A program made the position numbers and the translations under genes. The notes beneath the pieces are model-generated. The model saw nothing but the letters and a program-made list of their open reading frames with translations, was not told the DNA's origin and ran no database searches. From CAMEON01 sp045531965 (GTDB taxonomy: Bacteria > Bacillota > Clostridia > Oscillospirales > CAG-272), in the NCBI GenBank assembly GCA_045531965.1, contig JAZSFA010000071.1, forward strand, positions 1 to 64,000: a DNA stretch of 64,000 bases, read 5' to 3'. Shown here piece by piece: positions 8,015-14,650 of the stretch (position 1 is the stretch's first letter; each line of letters starts with the position of its first letter).

Positions 8015-9031
8015 ATGTCTGTAAAAGTTGCTATCAATGGCTTTGGCCGTATCGGCCGTCTGGCTTTCCGTCAGATGTTCGGCGCTGAGGGTTATGAGAT
8101 CGTTGCCATCAACGACCTGACCAAGGCTTCTATGCTGGCTCACCTGCTCAAGTACGACACCGCTCAGGGTCGTTACGACGGTCACACCGTTGTCGCTGAC
8201 GACGAGGCCGGTACCATCACCGTTGACGGTAAGGTTCTGAAGATCTACGCTGAGAAGGACGCTGCTAACTGTCCTTGGGGCGAGCTGGGTGTTGACGTTG
8301 TTCTGGAGTGCACCGGCTTCTACTGCTCCACCGAGAAGTCCATGGCTCACATCAACGCCGGCGCTAAGAAGGTTGTTATCTCTGCTCCCGCAGGTAAGGA
8401 TCTGAAGACCATCGTTTACGGCGTTAACGAGAAGACTCTGTCCGCTGAGGACACCATCATCTCCGCCGCTTCCTGCACCACCAACTGCCTGGCTCCCATG
8501 GCTAAGGCTCTGAACGACGCATATCCCATCCAGTCCGGTATCATGACCACCGTTCACGCTTACACCGGTGACCAGATGATCCTGGACGGCCCCCACAGAA
8601 AGGGTGACCTCCGCCGCGCTCGCGCAGGTGCTCAGAACATCGTTCCCAACTCCACCGGTGCTGCTAAGGCTATCGGTCTGGTTATTCCCGAGCTGAACGG
8701 CAAGCTGATCGGTTCCGCTCAGCGCGTTCCCACCTGCACCGGCTCCACCACCATTCTGGTAGCCGTTGTTAAGGGCACTGACGTTACCGTTGACAGCATC
8801 AACGCTGCTATGAAGGCTCAGGCTTCCGCTTCCTTCGGCTACAACGAGGATCAGATCGTTTCCTCCGATATCATCGGTATCACCTACGGTTCTCTGTTCG
8901 ACTCCACCCAGACCATGGTGGCTAAGATCGACGACGACACCTACCAGGTTCAGGTTGTTTCTTGGTACGACAACGAGAACTCCTACACCAGCCAGATGGT
9001 CCGCACCATCAAGTACTTCGCTGAGATCTAA
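8015..9031 (+). CDS. gapA: glyceraldehyde-3-phosphate dehydrogenase, type I
   Basis: GapA oxidises glyceraldehyde 3-phosphate with NAD+ and phosphate in glycolysis. The 338-residue protein has the NAD-binding start INGFGRIGRLAFRQ, the catalytic motif ASCTTNCLAP with the active Cys near residue 154, and the substrate-binding STGAAKAIG. The start at 8015 has GGAGG nine bases upstream. Codon use is strikingly uniform (gct, cgt, ggt, gac, aag dominate), unlike its neighbours, which fits a very highly expressed gene. It is a single-gene unit with its own promoter and a strong terminator. Confidence 0.98.
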   Translation: MSVKVAINGFGRIGRLAFRQMFGAEGYEIVAINDLTKASMLAHLLKYDTAQGRYDGHTVVADDEAGTITVDGKVLKIYAEKDAANCPWGELGVDVVLECTGFYCSTEKSMAHINAGAKKVVISAPAGKDLKTIVYGVNEKTLSAEDTIISAASCTTNCLAPMAKALNDAYPIQSGIMTTVHAYTGDQMILDGPHRKGDLRRARAGAQNIVPNSTGAAKAIGLVIPELNGKLIGSAQRVPTCTGSTTILVAVVKGTDVTVDSINAAMKAQASASFGYNEDQIVSSDIIGITYGSLFDSTQTMVAKIDDDTYQVQVVSWYDNENSYTSQMVRTIKYFAEI

Positions 9032-9052
9032 TTCGGAACTCAATGAGAAATG

Positions 9053-9082
9053 CCCCGCCGTGGTTTCCACGGCGGGGTTTTT
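9053..9082 (+). terminator. gapA terminator
   Basis: Perfect 11-base stem CCCCGCCGTGG/CCACGGCGGGG with a three-base loop, followed by TTTTT. It lies 22 bases after the gapA stop. Confidence 0.93.
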
Positions 9083-9095
9083 CTCTCCCCCAATC

Positions 9096-9124
9096 TTGAC
9101 AATCCCGCCTATGTATGCTATACT
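9096..9124 (+). promoter_or_regulatory. strong sigma-A promoter without an adjacent ORF
   Basis: TTGACA (9096-9101), 17 bases, TATACT (9119-9124). The next credible gene starts about 210 bases away at 9335, so this promoter has a long leader or a lost target. Confidence 0.8.
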
Positions 9125-9334
9125 GAACCCATCGCGCCCCGTGTGCGCTGAGAAAAGCTTTCTCAAAGTGACAGAAGGGAGATAGCGTGAAAGTTAAATG
9201 ATCCAAAACCGAAGTTCACTGTTTCACGCACAATTCTCCCTAAAATGGGACCCACCCATTTTGTCGCATAAGCGACACGGTCGAATTTCATAATATTTTT
9301 GTGCCGCCGTTGGTGGCGAAATGGATATATATAT
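9125..9334. other. long leader / unexplained 210-base stretch
   Basis: No convincing gene. After the promoter there is a small hairpin (GAGAAA/TTTCTC, near 9149-9163), then a good site AAGGGAG followed by GTG AAA GTT AAA TGA at 9187-9201, a four-codon reading frame. The following stretch (about 9202-9300) is open on the minus strand and would encode a 42-residue peptide beginning MKFDRVAYATKWVGP. It has no ribosome site and could instead be a DNA repeat unit. Whether this is a decapitated gene, a leader peptide or an inserted repeat cannot be decided here. Confidence 0.35.
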
Positions 9335-9862
9335 ATGGCATACAAATACAGCGAGACCCGCAAGCACATCCTGACCCCCGAATTGGTTCTTAATGATCTG
9401 AAGGAAGATAACAAGGCAACCAAGGTCATCTCTATTTTCTTGCTGATCATTCCGCCCTTCGCGGCTTTGGTTTTTACAGTTATGATGTCCCTTGTCTCGG
9501 ATGATATGGGGACTGTCCTCTACGGTATTCTCTGTGGTTTGGTCTGGCTTGGTGCCGTACTCCTGATGGCTGTTTCAGCAATGCTGTTGAAGGATAGCTG
9601 TAAAAAACTCAAGCCCTCGGACATCCACATCGTCAAGTGTCGGTTGGAGACCATTGCCCTTAACGAGGCGCAAAGAACGTGGAGACGAGACACCGTCTAT
9701 CGCGACGTGTTCTACCTTGAGGGCATGAGCAAGTATTTTCCCACCTCTACCCAAGTGGCGTTGGCCGAGGAGGGCGACGAATACTATGTCGTGACGCGCG
9801 GAGAAGGCTCCACTCACCCCATCCGCATTTACCGCGCCGATGCTTATATCTGGAACGGCTGA
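9335..9862 (+). CDS. uncharacterised two-TM membrane protein
   Basis: This 175-residue protein was not recognised. Two hydrophobic segments (about 35-56 and 66-89) are followed by a soluble, probably cytoplasmic alpha/beta tail of about 85 residues ending in HPIRIYRADAYIWNG. The ATG at 9335 is chosen as the first with protein-like sequence, but no good ribosome site precedes it; a TTG at 9299 is in frame. The promoter at 9096 is the nearest upstream. A bidirectional terminator follows at 9939. Confidence 0.65.
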   Translation: MAYKYSETRKHILTPELVLNDLKEDNKATKVISIFLLIIPPFAALVFTVMMSLVSDDMGTVLYGILCGLVWLGAVLLMAVSAMLLKDSCKKLKPSDIHIVKCRLETIALNEAQRTWRRDTVYRDVFYLEGMSKYFPTSTQVALAEEGDEYYVVTRGEGSTHPIRIYRADAYIWNG

Positions 9863-9938
9863 TCCGTACGGATACGGGGAAGAAAACTGCTTGCTTTGGA
9901 TGGTTAAGACACAAAGAATATCACTTTATAACCAAAAA

Positions 9939-9973
9939 GGAACCGAACGTCACGCTCGGTTCCTTCTCTTTTT
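9939..9973. terminator. bidirectional terminator between convergent genes
   Basis: Stem GGAACCGA (9939-9946) pairs with TCGGTTCC (9956-9963). On the plus strand it is followed by TTCTCTTTTT, and on the minus strand by TTTTTGG, so it can serve both the gene ending at 9862 and the ABC-F gene, whose stop codon overlaps the T run. Confidence 0.82.
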
Positions 9974-11972
9974 AATCCTGAAGCTCTTCCAGCTCCTCGT
10001 ACACCTCCATCAGCCGCTCCTCTTTTTGGGTCTTGAGGGTGTCAAGCTCAGCCACGCGGACGAAATCCGTGGCGGCCTCACCGTTCATCTCGGCGTCGAT
10101 GTCGTCAATGGCCTGCTCCAAGGCCTCGGCCTCGGCGGTGAGCTTTTTGATGCGATTCTGCCGCTTTCGCTCGTCGGAGGCGGAGCGCTTTGCCTTCTCA
10201 TAGTCCTCCTTGGCGGTGGAGGGGGTGGCGCTTTCCGTGACAGCCGCACCCATCCTGGAGGGGGAGATGCCGCCCGTGCGGCGATTCTCCATGAAGCGGC
10301 GGTACTCGGTGTAGCCCTCGCCGGGGCGATCCACGTGATAGTCGGTGAAGTCGGCCTCCCCCGTCACACCCGAGATGCCCGCGCCGGGGGTGATCTCAAT
10401 CATGCGGGAGGCCAGCTTTTCGATGAAATAACGGTCGTGGGAAACGGCGATGATGGTGCCGTCGAAATCCTTGAGGGCGGTCTCCAAGGCCTCGCGGGAG
10501 TCGATGTCCAGGTGGTTGGTGGGCTCGTCCAACACCAAGAGGTTCATCTTGGAGAGGATCAGCTTGCACAGGGTCAGCCGCGCACGCTCGCCGCCCGAAA
10601 GGACGGACGCTTCCTTGTAAACGTCCTCCCCGATGAAGCGGAATTGCGCCAGACGGTTGCGGATCTCGGTCTCGGTCAGCTTGGGATAAGCACTCCACAG
10701 CTCCTCAAGGACGGTGTTTTCGGGGGTGAGATTCTGGTTTTCCTGGTCGTAGTAGCCAATTTCCACGTTGTAGCCCGCCTCTATGACACCTGACAGCGGC
10801 TCTAACTTGCCGATGATCAGCTTGATCAGGGTGGACTTGCCGCAGCCGTTCTGTCCCAGGATGAACAGATGGTCGTCCTTCTTGACGAGAAAGCTCAAAC
10901 GTGAGAACAGGACGCGGTCGCCAAAGCCCATGGTCACGTCACGAAGATCCAGCACCTCGTTGCCGCTCTGCCGCGAGGCGGTGAAGCGGAGCTTGATGGG
11001 CGTGGGGGCGTTTTCGGGCTTTTCCAGGCGGACGATGCGATCCAGCATTTTCTGACGGCTCTCGGCGGCGATGATGTTGCGCTCACGGTTCCATCTGCGC
11101 TGTTGGGCGATGTAGGCCTCCTGACGGGCGATCTCCTTCTGCTGATCCTTGTAGTGCTTCTCGGCCAGGGCACGGTCGATCTCCCGCTGCTCCATGCTTT
11201 GGGTGTAGCCGCCGTTGTAGAGCTTGGCCTTGTGGTTCTGAATGCACAGGGTCTTATTGGTCACACGGTCGAGGAAGTAACGGTCGTGGGAGATAATCAT
11301 GACACAGCCCTTGTAGTCGGAAAGGTAATGCTCCAGCCATCCCAGGGTCTCAATGTCCAAATGGTTGGTGGGCTCGTCCAGCAGCAGGACGTCAGGCTCG
11401 CGGGAGAGCTGGATACCCAAGGCGAGACGGGTCTTCTGTCCTCCGCTCAAGTGACGGACGGGCATATTGACCAGCGCATCGTCAAAGCCGAGACGGCGCA
11501 AAATGCCCAGGCAACGGCCGCGGAACTCGAGGCCCCCGTCGGCAATAAACCGCTCGTTGAGGGCGGTGAACTCACGGGTCAGGATGTCATAGGCCTCCTG
11601 ACCGCCTGCGGCCTCTATGCCCTCGTTGAGCTTGCGCTCCAATTCAGCAAGGCGTGCTTCGTCACGGAGCAGGGCGGGGAAGGCGTGGTACATATGGTCG
11701 AGGGCGGATTCGTCCTCGCTGCCATCCTCGCTTTCGGCGGCAAAGGCACCCTCCTGGGTGAGGATCCCCAGGGTCTTGCCCTTGGACAGATACACCTCGC
11801 CCTCGGTGGGCTCGTATTCTCCCGTGATCATTTTGAACAGGGAGGACTTGCCGCTGCCGTTGACGCCGATGATGCCCAGCTTGTCTTTTTCGTCCAGCGA
11901 AAAGGAGATGTTTTCAAGTATGGTGGTGGTGCCGAACCTGAGTGTCAGGTCGGTGACGCTGATGATGATCAT
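9972..11972 (-). CDS. ABC-F family ATPase (Uup/YdiF type)
   Basis: This 666-residue cytoplasmic protein has two ABC ATPase domains and no membrane segment. Domain 1 has GVNGSGKSSLFKM, the signature LSGGQKTRLALG and LLLDEPTNHLD; domain 2 has GQNGCGKSTLIKL, LSGGERARLTLC and LVLDEPTNHLD. Between them lies the long helical P-site tRNA interaction linker rich in Arg/Gln/Glu, and the C-terminus (about 590-666) is a coiled coil as in Uup/YdiF. ABC-F proteins act on ribosomes, as translation factors or, in some cases, antibiotic-protection proteins; nothing here points to resistance. AAAGGA is seven bases before the start at 11972. It is transcribed alone. Confidence 0.93.
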   Translation of the reverse strand: MIIISVTDLTLRFGTTTILENISFSLDEKDKLGIIGVNGSGKSSLFKMITGEYEPTEGEVYLSKGKTLGILTQEGAFAAESEDGSEDESALDHMYHAFPALLRDEARLAELERKLNEGIEAAGGQEAYDILTREFTALNERFIADGGLEFRGRCLGILRRLGFDDALVNMPVRHLSGGQKTRLALGIQLSREPDVLLLDEPTNHLDIETLGWLEHYLSDYKGCVMIISHDRYFLDRVTNKTLCIQNHKAKLYNGGYTQSMEQREIDRALAEKHYKDQQKEIARQEAYIAQQRRWNRERNIIAAESRQKMLDRIVRLEKPENAPTPIKLRFTASRQSGNEVLDLRDVTMGFGDRVLFSRLSFLVKKDDHLFILGQNGCGKSTLIKLIIGKLEPLSGVIEAGYNVEIGYYDQENQNLTPENTVLEELWSAYPKLTETEIRNRLAQFRFIGEDVYKEASVLSGGERARLTLCKLILSKMNLLVLDEPTNHLDIDSREALETALKDFDGTIIAVSHDRYFIEKLASRMIEITPGAGISGVTGEADFTDYHVDRPGEGYTEYRRFMENRRTGGISPSRMGAAVTESATPSTAKEDYEKAKRSASDERKRQNRIKKLTAEAEALEQAIDDIDAEMNGEAATDFVRVAELDTLKTQKEERLMEVYEELEELQD

Positions 11973-11995
11973 ATGGTTTTCCTTTGGGGAGAGCG

Positions 11996-12062
11996 CAAGG
12001 GAACCCGCACTGCAAGCAGTGCCTTGAAAGAAGGTTCCCTTGACCCTCCAAGAACTTTTAAT
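11996..12062 (+). repeat. dispersed palindromic element, copy 1
   Basis: CAAGGGAACC (11996-12005) pairs with GGTTCCCTTG (12033-12042); a nested hairpin GCACTGC/GCAGTGC sits between. The flank ACCCTCCAAGAACTTTTA matches the tag that follows other copies. Unlike the others it lies upstream of a gene (ABC-F start), not after one. Confidence 0.7.
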
Positions 12063-12101
12063 AAAATAATTGATGGGATAGAGATAAATTTTATCGAGGT
12101 A

Positions 12102-12130
12102 TTGACAGGATGAGGAAAACGTGCTATAAT
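12102..12130 (+). promoter_or_regulatory. consensus sigma-A promoter of antisense RNA
   Basis: TTGACA (12102-12107), 17 bases, TATAAT (12125-12130): a perfect consensus promoter. There is no plus-strand gene downstream, only the small RNA that converges on the toxin gene. Confidence 0.88.
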
Positions 12131-12136
12131 ACTAAC

Positions 12137-12222
12137 GTAGAGCACCGATGACGGTTGCTCCCAAGTTGCAATTATAAGAAATAACCGCCTTATGTGAGAG
12201 TCAGGCGGGTATTTCTTTTTTT
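12137..12222 (+). ncRNA. putative antitoxin small RNA of a type I toxin-antitoxin pair
   Basis: Predicted transcript of about 85 bases from the promoter at 12102. It opens with a hairpin (GAGCACC...GGTTGCTC, 12140-12160) and ends with a terminator: GAAATAACCGCCT (12178-12190) pairs with AGGCGGGTATTTC (12203-12215) with one mismatch, then seven T. Its 3' end overlaps the stop codon of the convergent toxin gene, so it is antisense to the 3' end of the toxin mRNA. Its 5' sequence CGTAGAGCACC...GGTTGCTCCC recurs, inverted, in the toxin leader (12373-12405), so both RNAs begin with related hairpins. The arrangement resembles convergent type I pairs such as Fst/RNA II; the RNA itself is inferred. 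Confidence 0.65.
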
Positions 12223-12307
12223 ATTTGTCTCGGCGATTTTGAAAATACTCGGCGAGAGCGATAATCAAGGATAATATCATCAGTAATTCTACCAATGTAA
12301 TGTACAT
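12221..12307 (-). CDS. holin-like type I toxin peptide, 28 aa
   Basis: A 28-codon gene too short for ordinary ORF calling. The peptide begins MYITLVELLMILSLIIALAE and ends in a basic tail (FQNRRDK): one membrane-spanning helix plus charged C-terminus, as in the putative holin-like toxin family (Hol_Tox) of Bacillota. Such peptides damage the cell membrane when overproduced. It has an exceptionally good ribosome site (GGAGGGAGGTGG) and a strong promoter at 12426-12454 with a structured leader of about 110 bases. The convergent small RNA overlaps its stop codon. The family match is from recognition of pattern, not a search. Confidence 0.78.
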   Translation of the reverse strand: MYITLVELLMILSLIIALAEYFQNRRDK

Positions 12308-12331
12308 GGTTACCACCTCCCTCCAACGAAT

Positions 12332-12405
12332 TTGAAGGGAGAAAAAGAAATTTTCGCTCCCTTCTGTGTTCAGGGAGCAACCGCCACCGTATATGGTGCT
12401 CTACG
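12332..12405 (-). promoter_or_regulatory. structured leader of the toxin mRNA
   Basis: The leader holds a hairpin made by GAAGGGAG and CTCCCTTC (12332-12363 region). The CTCCC arm is also complementary to the toxin ribosome site GGAGGGAGG, so it could hide it. Nearer the 5' end is the inverted copy of the antisense-RNA hairpin (GGTGCTCTACG 12395-12405 and GGGAGCAACC 12373-12382). Alternative folding of this kind is common in type I toxin mRNAs. Confidence 0.5.
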
Positions 12406-12425
12406 GGTACTTGAGTACCGAAATT

Positions 12426-12454
12426 ATTATAGCATAATTGAAGAATTAAGTCAA
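12426..12454 (-). promoter_or_regulatory. sigma-A promoter of the toxin gene
   Basis: On the minus strand TTGACT (12449-12454), 17 bases, TATAAT (12426-12431). The transcript would begin near 12419 with a small hairpin (GGTACT/AGTACC). Confidence 0.83.
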
Positions 12455-12480
12455 TATCATATTATGATTTTCGTACAACA

Positions 12481-12504
12481 AAGGCGAGCCGAGGGGCTCG
12501 CCTT
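12481..12504 (-). terminator. terminator after M48 peptidase remnant
   Basis: Ten-base stem AAGGCGAGCC/GGCTCGCCTT with a four-base loop, followed on the minus strand by TTTGTTGT. It lies eight bases after the stop at 12512. Confidence 0.65.
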
Positions 12505-12511
12505 ATATATT

Positions 12512-12805
12512 TTATCCTATGAGACTTCTAAATTCTTCGGAAGCCGCGAACTGTTGAGCTTCAGAAGCACGAACTGCCAGCAAAGGATGTTCGCTGTCCT
12601 TAGTCAGCAAAAACTCCAACACCTTATTTACCTTGCTTTCATCTACGATTTGTTTGTAATCGGTTGCCTGCTCGATGAATAAATCTTTATTGATTTCAGA
12701 ATCAATATGTGTTGTGCCTCCTGCAAGACGCATCATCGTTTCAATAACAGGGGTTGCACTTCCGCAACAAATTACAGCCACTCTGTCGGCTGAAAGTTCA
12801 CTACA
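12512..12805 (-). pseudogene. C-terminal fragment of an M48-family metallopeptidase
   Basis: About 98 codons encode ELSADRVAVICCG followed by VIETMMRLAGG, a pattern typical of the third zinc ligand region (E..SADR) and the helix after it in M48 peptidases, then a helical tail ending HPLLAVRASEAQQFAAS. The upstream part with the HExxH motif is absent: the frame closes within copy 2 of the palindromic repeat (12811-12868). There is no ribosome site; a GTG at 12781 could start an 89-residue product but would lack a catalytic centre. A terminator follows. I read it as a remnant left by deletion or repeat-associated rearrangement. The family call is moderate. Confidence 0.55.
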
Positions 12806-12810
12806 TCTTC

Positions 12811-12868
12811 TTTTAAAAGTTCTTGAAGGGGTTCAAGGGGGAACTTCTTTCAAGAAGTTCTCCCTTGG
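12811..12868 (-). repeat. dispersed palindromic element, copy 2
   Basis: Stem arms CAAGGGGGAACTTCTT (12834 onward) and AAGAAGTTCTCCCTTG (to 12867), followed on the minus strand by AACCCCTTCAAGAACTTTT. It lies at the 3' end of rlmN, whose last codons run into it. Confidence 0.75.
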
Positions 12869-13941
12869 CGTTCCCTCTTGCGTTCTCCCTCGTTCTCCCC
12901 CTTCTGCTCCGCCCGTCTGAGCTGACCGCAGGAGGCGTTGATGTCCGCGCCCAGCTTGCGGCGGACGGTGGCGCGGATGCCTCGCTTTTCCAGCACAGCC
13001 GCGAAGGCCTTCACCGCCTCATCGCTGGAGCGGGAGAAGCCTGTCTCCTCCACCTCGTTGACGGGAATGAGGTTGACGTGGATGGGCATGGTGGTGGTGC
13101 GAGTGCGAAGGTGGCGGTTTAAGACGTTGGCCAGCTTGGAGGCACCCTCGGGGGTATCGTTTTTCCCTGCGATGAGGGTGTACTCGAAGGACAGGCGGCG
13201 GCCGGTCTTGTCGTAGTAATCCTTGCAGGCGGTGAGTAGCTCGTCCACACCCCAGCGGTTGTTCACGGGCATGATGGAGGAGCGGGTCTCGTCGTCGGGG
13301 GCGTGGAGGGAGATGGACAGGGTGATGGGGAACTCCTCCTCGGCCAGTTTATAAATGCCCGACACCACCCCGCAGGTGGACAGGGAAATGTGGCGGTAGC
13401 CGATGTTCAGCCCGTCGGGATGAGCGACGAGACGGAGGAACTTCACTACGTTGTCGTAGTTGTCCAAAGGCTCGCCGATACCCATCATGACGATGTTGGA
13501 GATGCGCTCCCCCATGTCCTTTTGGGCGGCGATCACCTGACCCAGCAGTTCCCCGGGAATGAGATCCCGCACCTTTCCGCCGATGGTGGAGGCGCAGAAC
13601 TTGCACCCCATGCGACAGCCCACTTGGGAGGAGATGCAGATGGTGTTGCCATGGTTGTAGCGCATGACCACCGATTCCACACAGTGACCGTCGGATAGTT
13701 CAAAAAGATATTTCACGGTGCCGTCCAGGGCGCTGACCAGCTTGCGGCGTACCTTGGGCAGATGATAGGTGGCAACGGCGGCCAGCTTTTCGCGGGTCAC
13801 CTTGCCGATGTTGGTCATTTCGGCGGGAGATAGTCCCTTGTGAAGCTGGGGAAACATTTGTTTCGCTCTGTATTTGGGTTCGCCCACCGATAGGAGCAGA
13901 GCTTCCAATTCTTCGGGGAGGCATGACAGGAGATCGTTCAT
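12850..13941 (-). CDS. rlmN: 23S rRNA/tRNA adenine-C2 methyltransferase RlmN
   Basis: RlmN is a radical-SAM enzyme that methylates C2 of A2503 in 23S rRNA and A37 in some tRNAs. The 363-residue protein has the CX3CX2C cluster (Cys109, Cys113, Cys116 in VGCRMGCKFCAS), the SAM-binding GIGEPLDNYDNV, and the second catalytic Cys near the C-terminus in ADINASCGQLR. The last 20 residues (Glu/Arg/Lys-rich) are not typical and are encoded by the edge of repeat copy 2, suggesting that the original stop was lost or displaced. AAGGAGT precedes the start at 13941. It follows rsmB and the APH-like gene on the same strand. Confidence 0.96.
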   Translation of the reverse strand: MNDLLSCLPEELEALLLSVGEPKYRAKQMFPQLHKGLSPAEMTNIGKVTREKLAAVATYHLPKVRRKLVSALDGTVKYLFELSDGHCVESVVMRYNHGNTICISSQVGCRMGCKFCASTIGGKVRDLIPGELLGQVIAAQKDMGERISNIVMMGIGEPLDNYDNVVKFLRLVAHPDGLNIGYRHISLSTCGVVSGIYKLAEEEFPITLSISLHAPDDETRSSIMPVNNRWGVDELLTACKDYYDKTGRRLSFEYTLIAGKNDTPEGASKLANVLNRHLRTRTTTMPIHVNLIPVNEVEETGFSRSSDEAVKAFAAVLEKRGIRATVRRKLGADINASCGQLRRAEQKGENEGERKRERQGRTS

Positions 13942-13958
13942 AGGGTACTCCTTGTATA

Positions 13959-14645
13959 TCAGTCCTCGTAAGGGACGTATTGCTTGTATTTTTCTTCATC
14001 AAAGGCGATGCCCAGATGATCGAGAAGGCGTTGATGATAGGCGTCGGTTTTTAAATTGTATTTCAAGGACCACAAGCACCACGCGTAGTCCTCCCAAGGA
14101 TCGCCCACCGTGACCTGACCGAGATCAACAAAGCCGCTGACGCGACTGCGGTGAAGAATGATATTGGGAAGGCAGAAGTCGCCGTGGATGAGGGTCGTTC
14201 CCGCTTTATCGGTTGCGGCTGTCAAAGACGGACAACCCTCGTAGGAAAGACTGTGAAAGACCTGCAAACTTTCCGCTAAAAGGTCGCACAGACGTTCGGG
14301 GTCGTTGATATAGGGGGGAGATGATGCGGGTGTGCCGTGGACAGTAGAGGTCAGCAGATAAGCATAGGTCTTATTGTCAGCGGCATCAGTGACCTCATCA
14401 TAAGCCCCAACGCGAGGGGTCGCGATCCCCCCGGGGAGCTTGCCCTCCAGCCAAATGTCAGTATCTCTTTCCCGACGAAGACCCTCAAGATCTGTAGAGA
14501 CTTTCAGGTAAAGATCCTTTCCCGCGGCATATACCCACTCGGCGTTTCGCCCGATGGTTCGTCGGATCAGGGTGCGGTCGCCTAAGATCCCCGAAATCAC
14601 CGGGGGGAGGGTCAGTTTGACTCGGTTGGAGTTGTTCCTGTTCAT
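13959..14645 (-). CDS. APH(3')-like phosphotransferase
   Basis: This 228-residue cytoplasmic kinase has the aminoglycoside/choline-kinase fold. The catalytic loop is HGDFCLPNIIL and the metal site is GFVDLGQVTVGDPWEDYAWC, both closest in pattern to aminoglycoside 3'-phosphotransferases, as is the C-terminal WSLKYNL region. It is some 30 residues shorter than typical APH(3') enzymes. The front has a conserved Lys in LYLKVS for ATP. Genes of this kind in commensal chromosomes may phosphorylate other small molecules, so resistance cannot be assumed. It lies between rsmB (five bases away) and rlmN (17 bases), all on the minus strand, so it is probably cotranscribed with rRNA-modifying enzymes. 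Confidence 0.8.
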   Translation of the reverse strand: MNRNNSNRVKLTLPPVISGILGDRTLIRRTIGRNAEWVYAAGKDLYLKVSTDLEGLRRERDTDIWLEGKLPGGIATPRVGAYDEVTDAADNKTYAYLLTSTVHGTPASSPPYINDPERLCDLLAESLQVFHSLSYEGCPSLTAATDKAGTTLIHGDFCLPNIILHRSRVSGFVDLGQVTVGDPWEDYAWCLWSLKYNLKTDAYHQRLLDHLGIAFDEEKYKQYVPYED

Positions 14646-14650
14646 GTCAC

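Noticed and set aside
7967..9166. 399-codon open frame on the minus strand
   Set aside because: Antisense to gapA; Val/Gly/Leu-rich composition is typical of a shadow frame.
9163..9450. 95-codon minus-strand frame ending in MKFDRVAYATKWVGP...
   Set aside because: No promoter or ribosome site, and its upstream half overlaps the 9335 gene; kept only as an unexplained stretch.
12332..12682. 116-codon plus-strand frame
   Set aside because: It runs across the toxin leader, promoter, a terminator and the M48 remnant; it has no family match and its composition is not protein-like.
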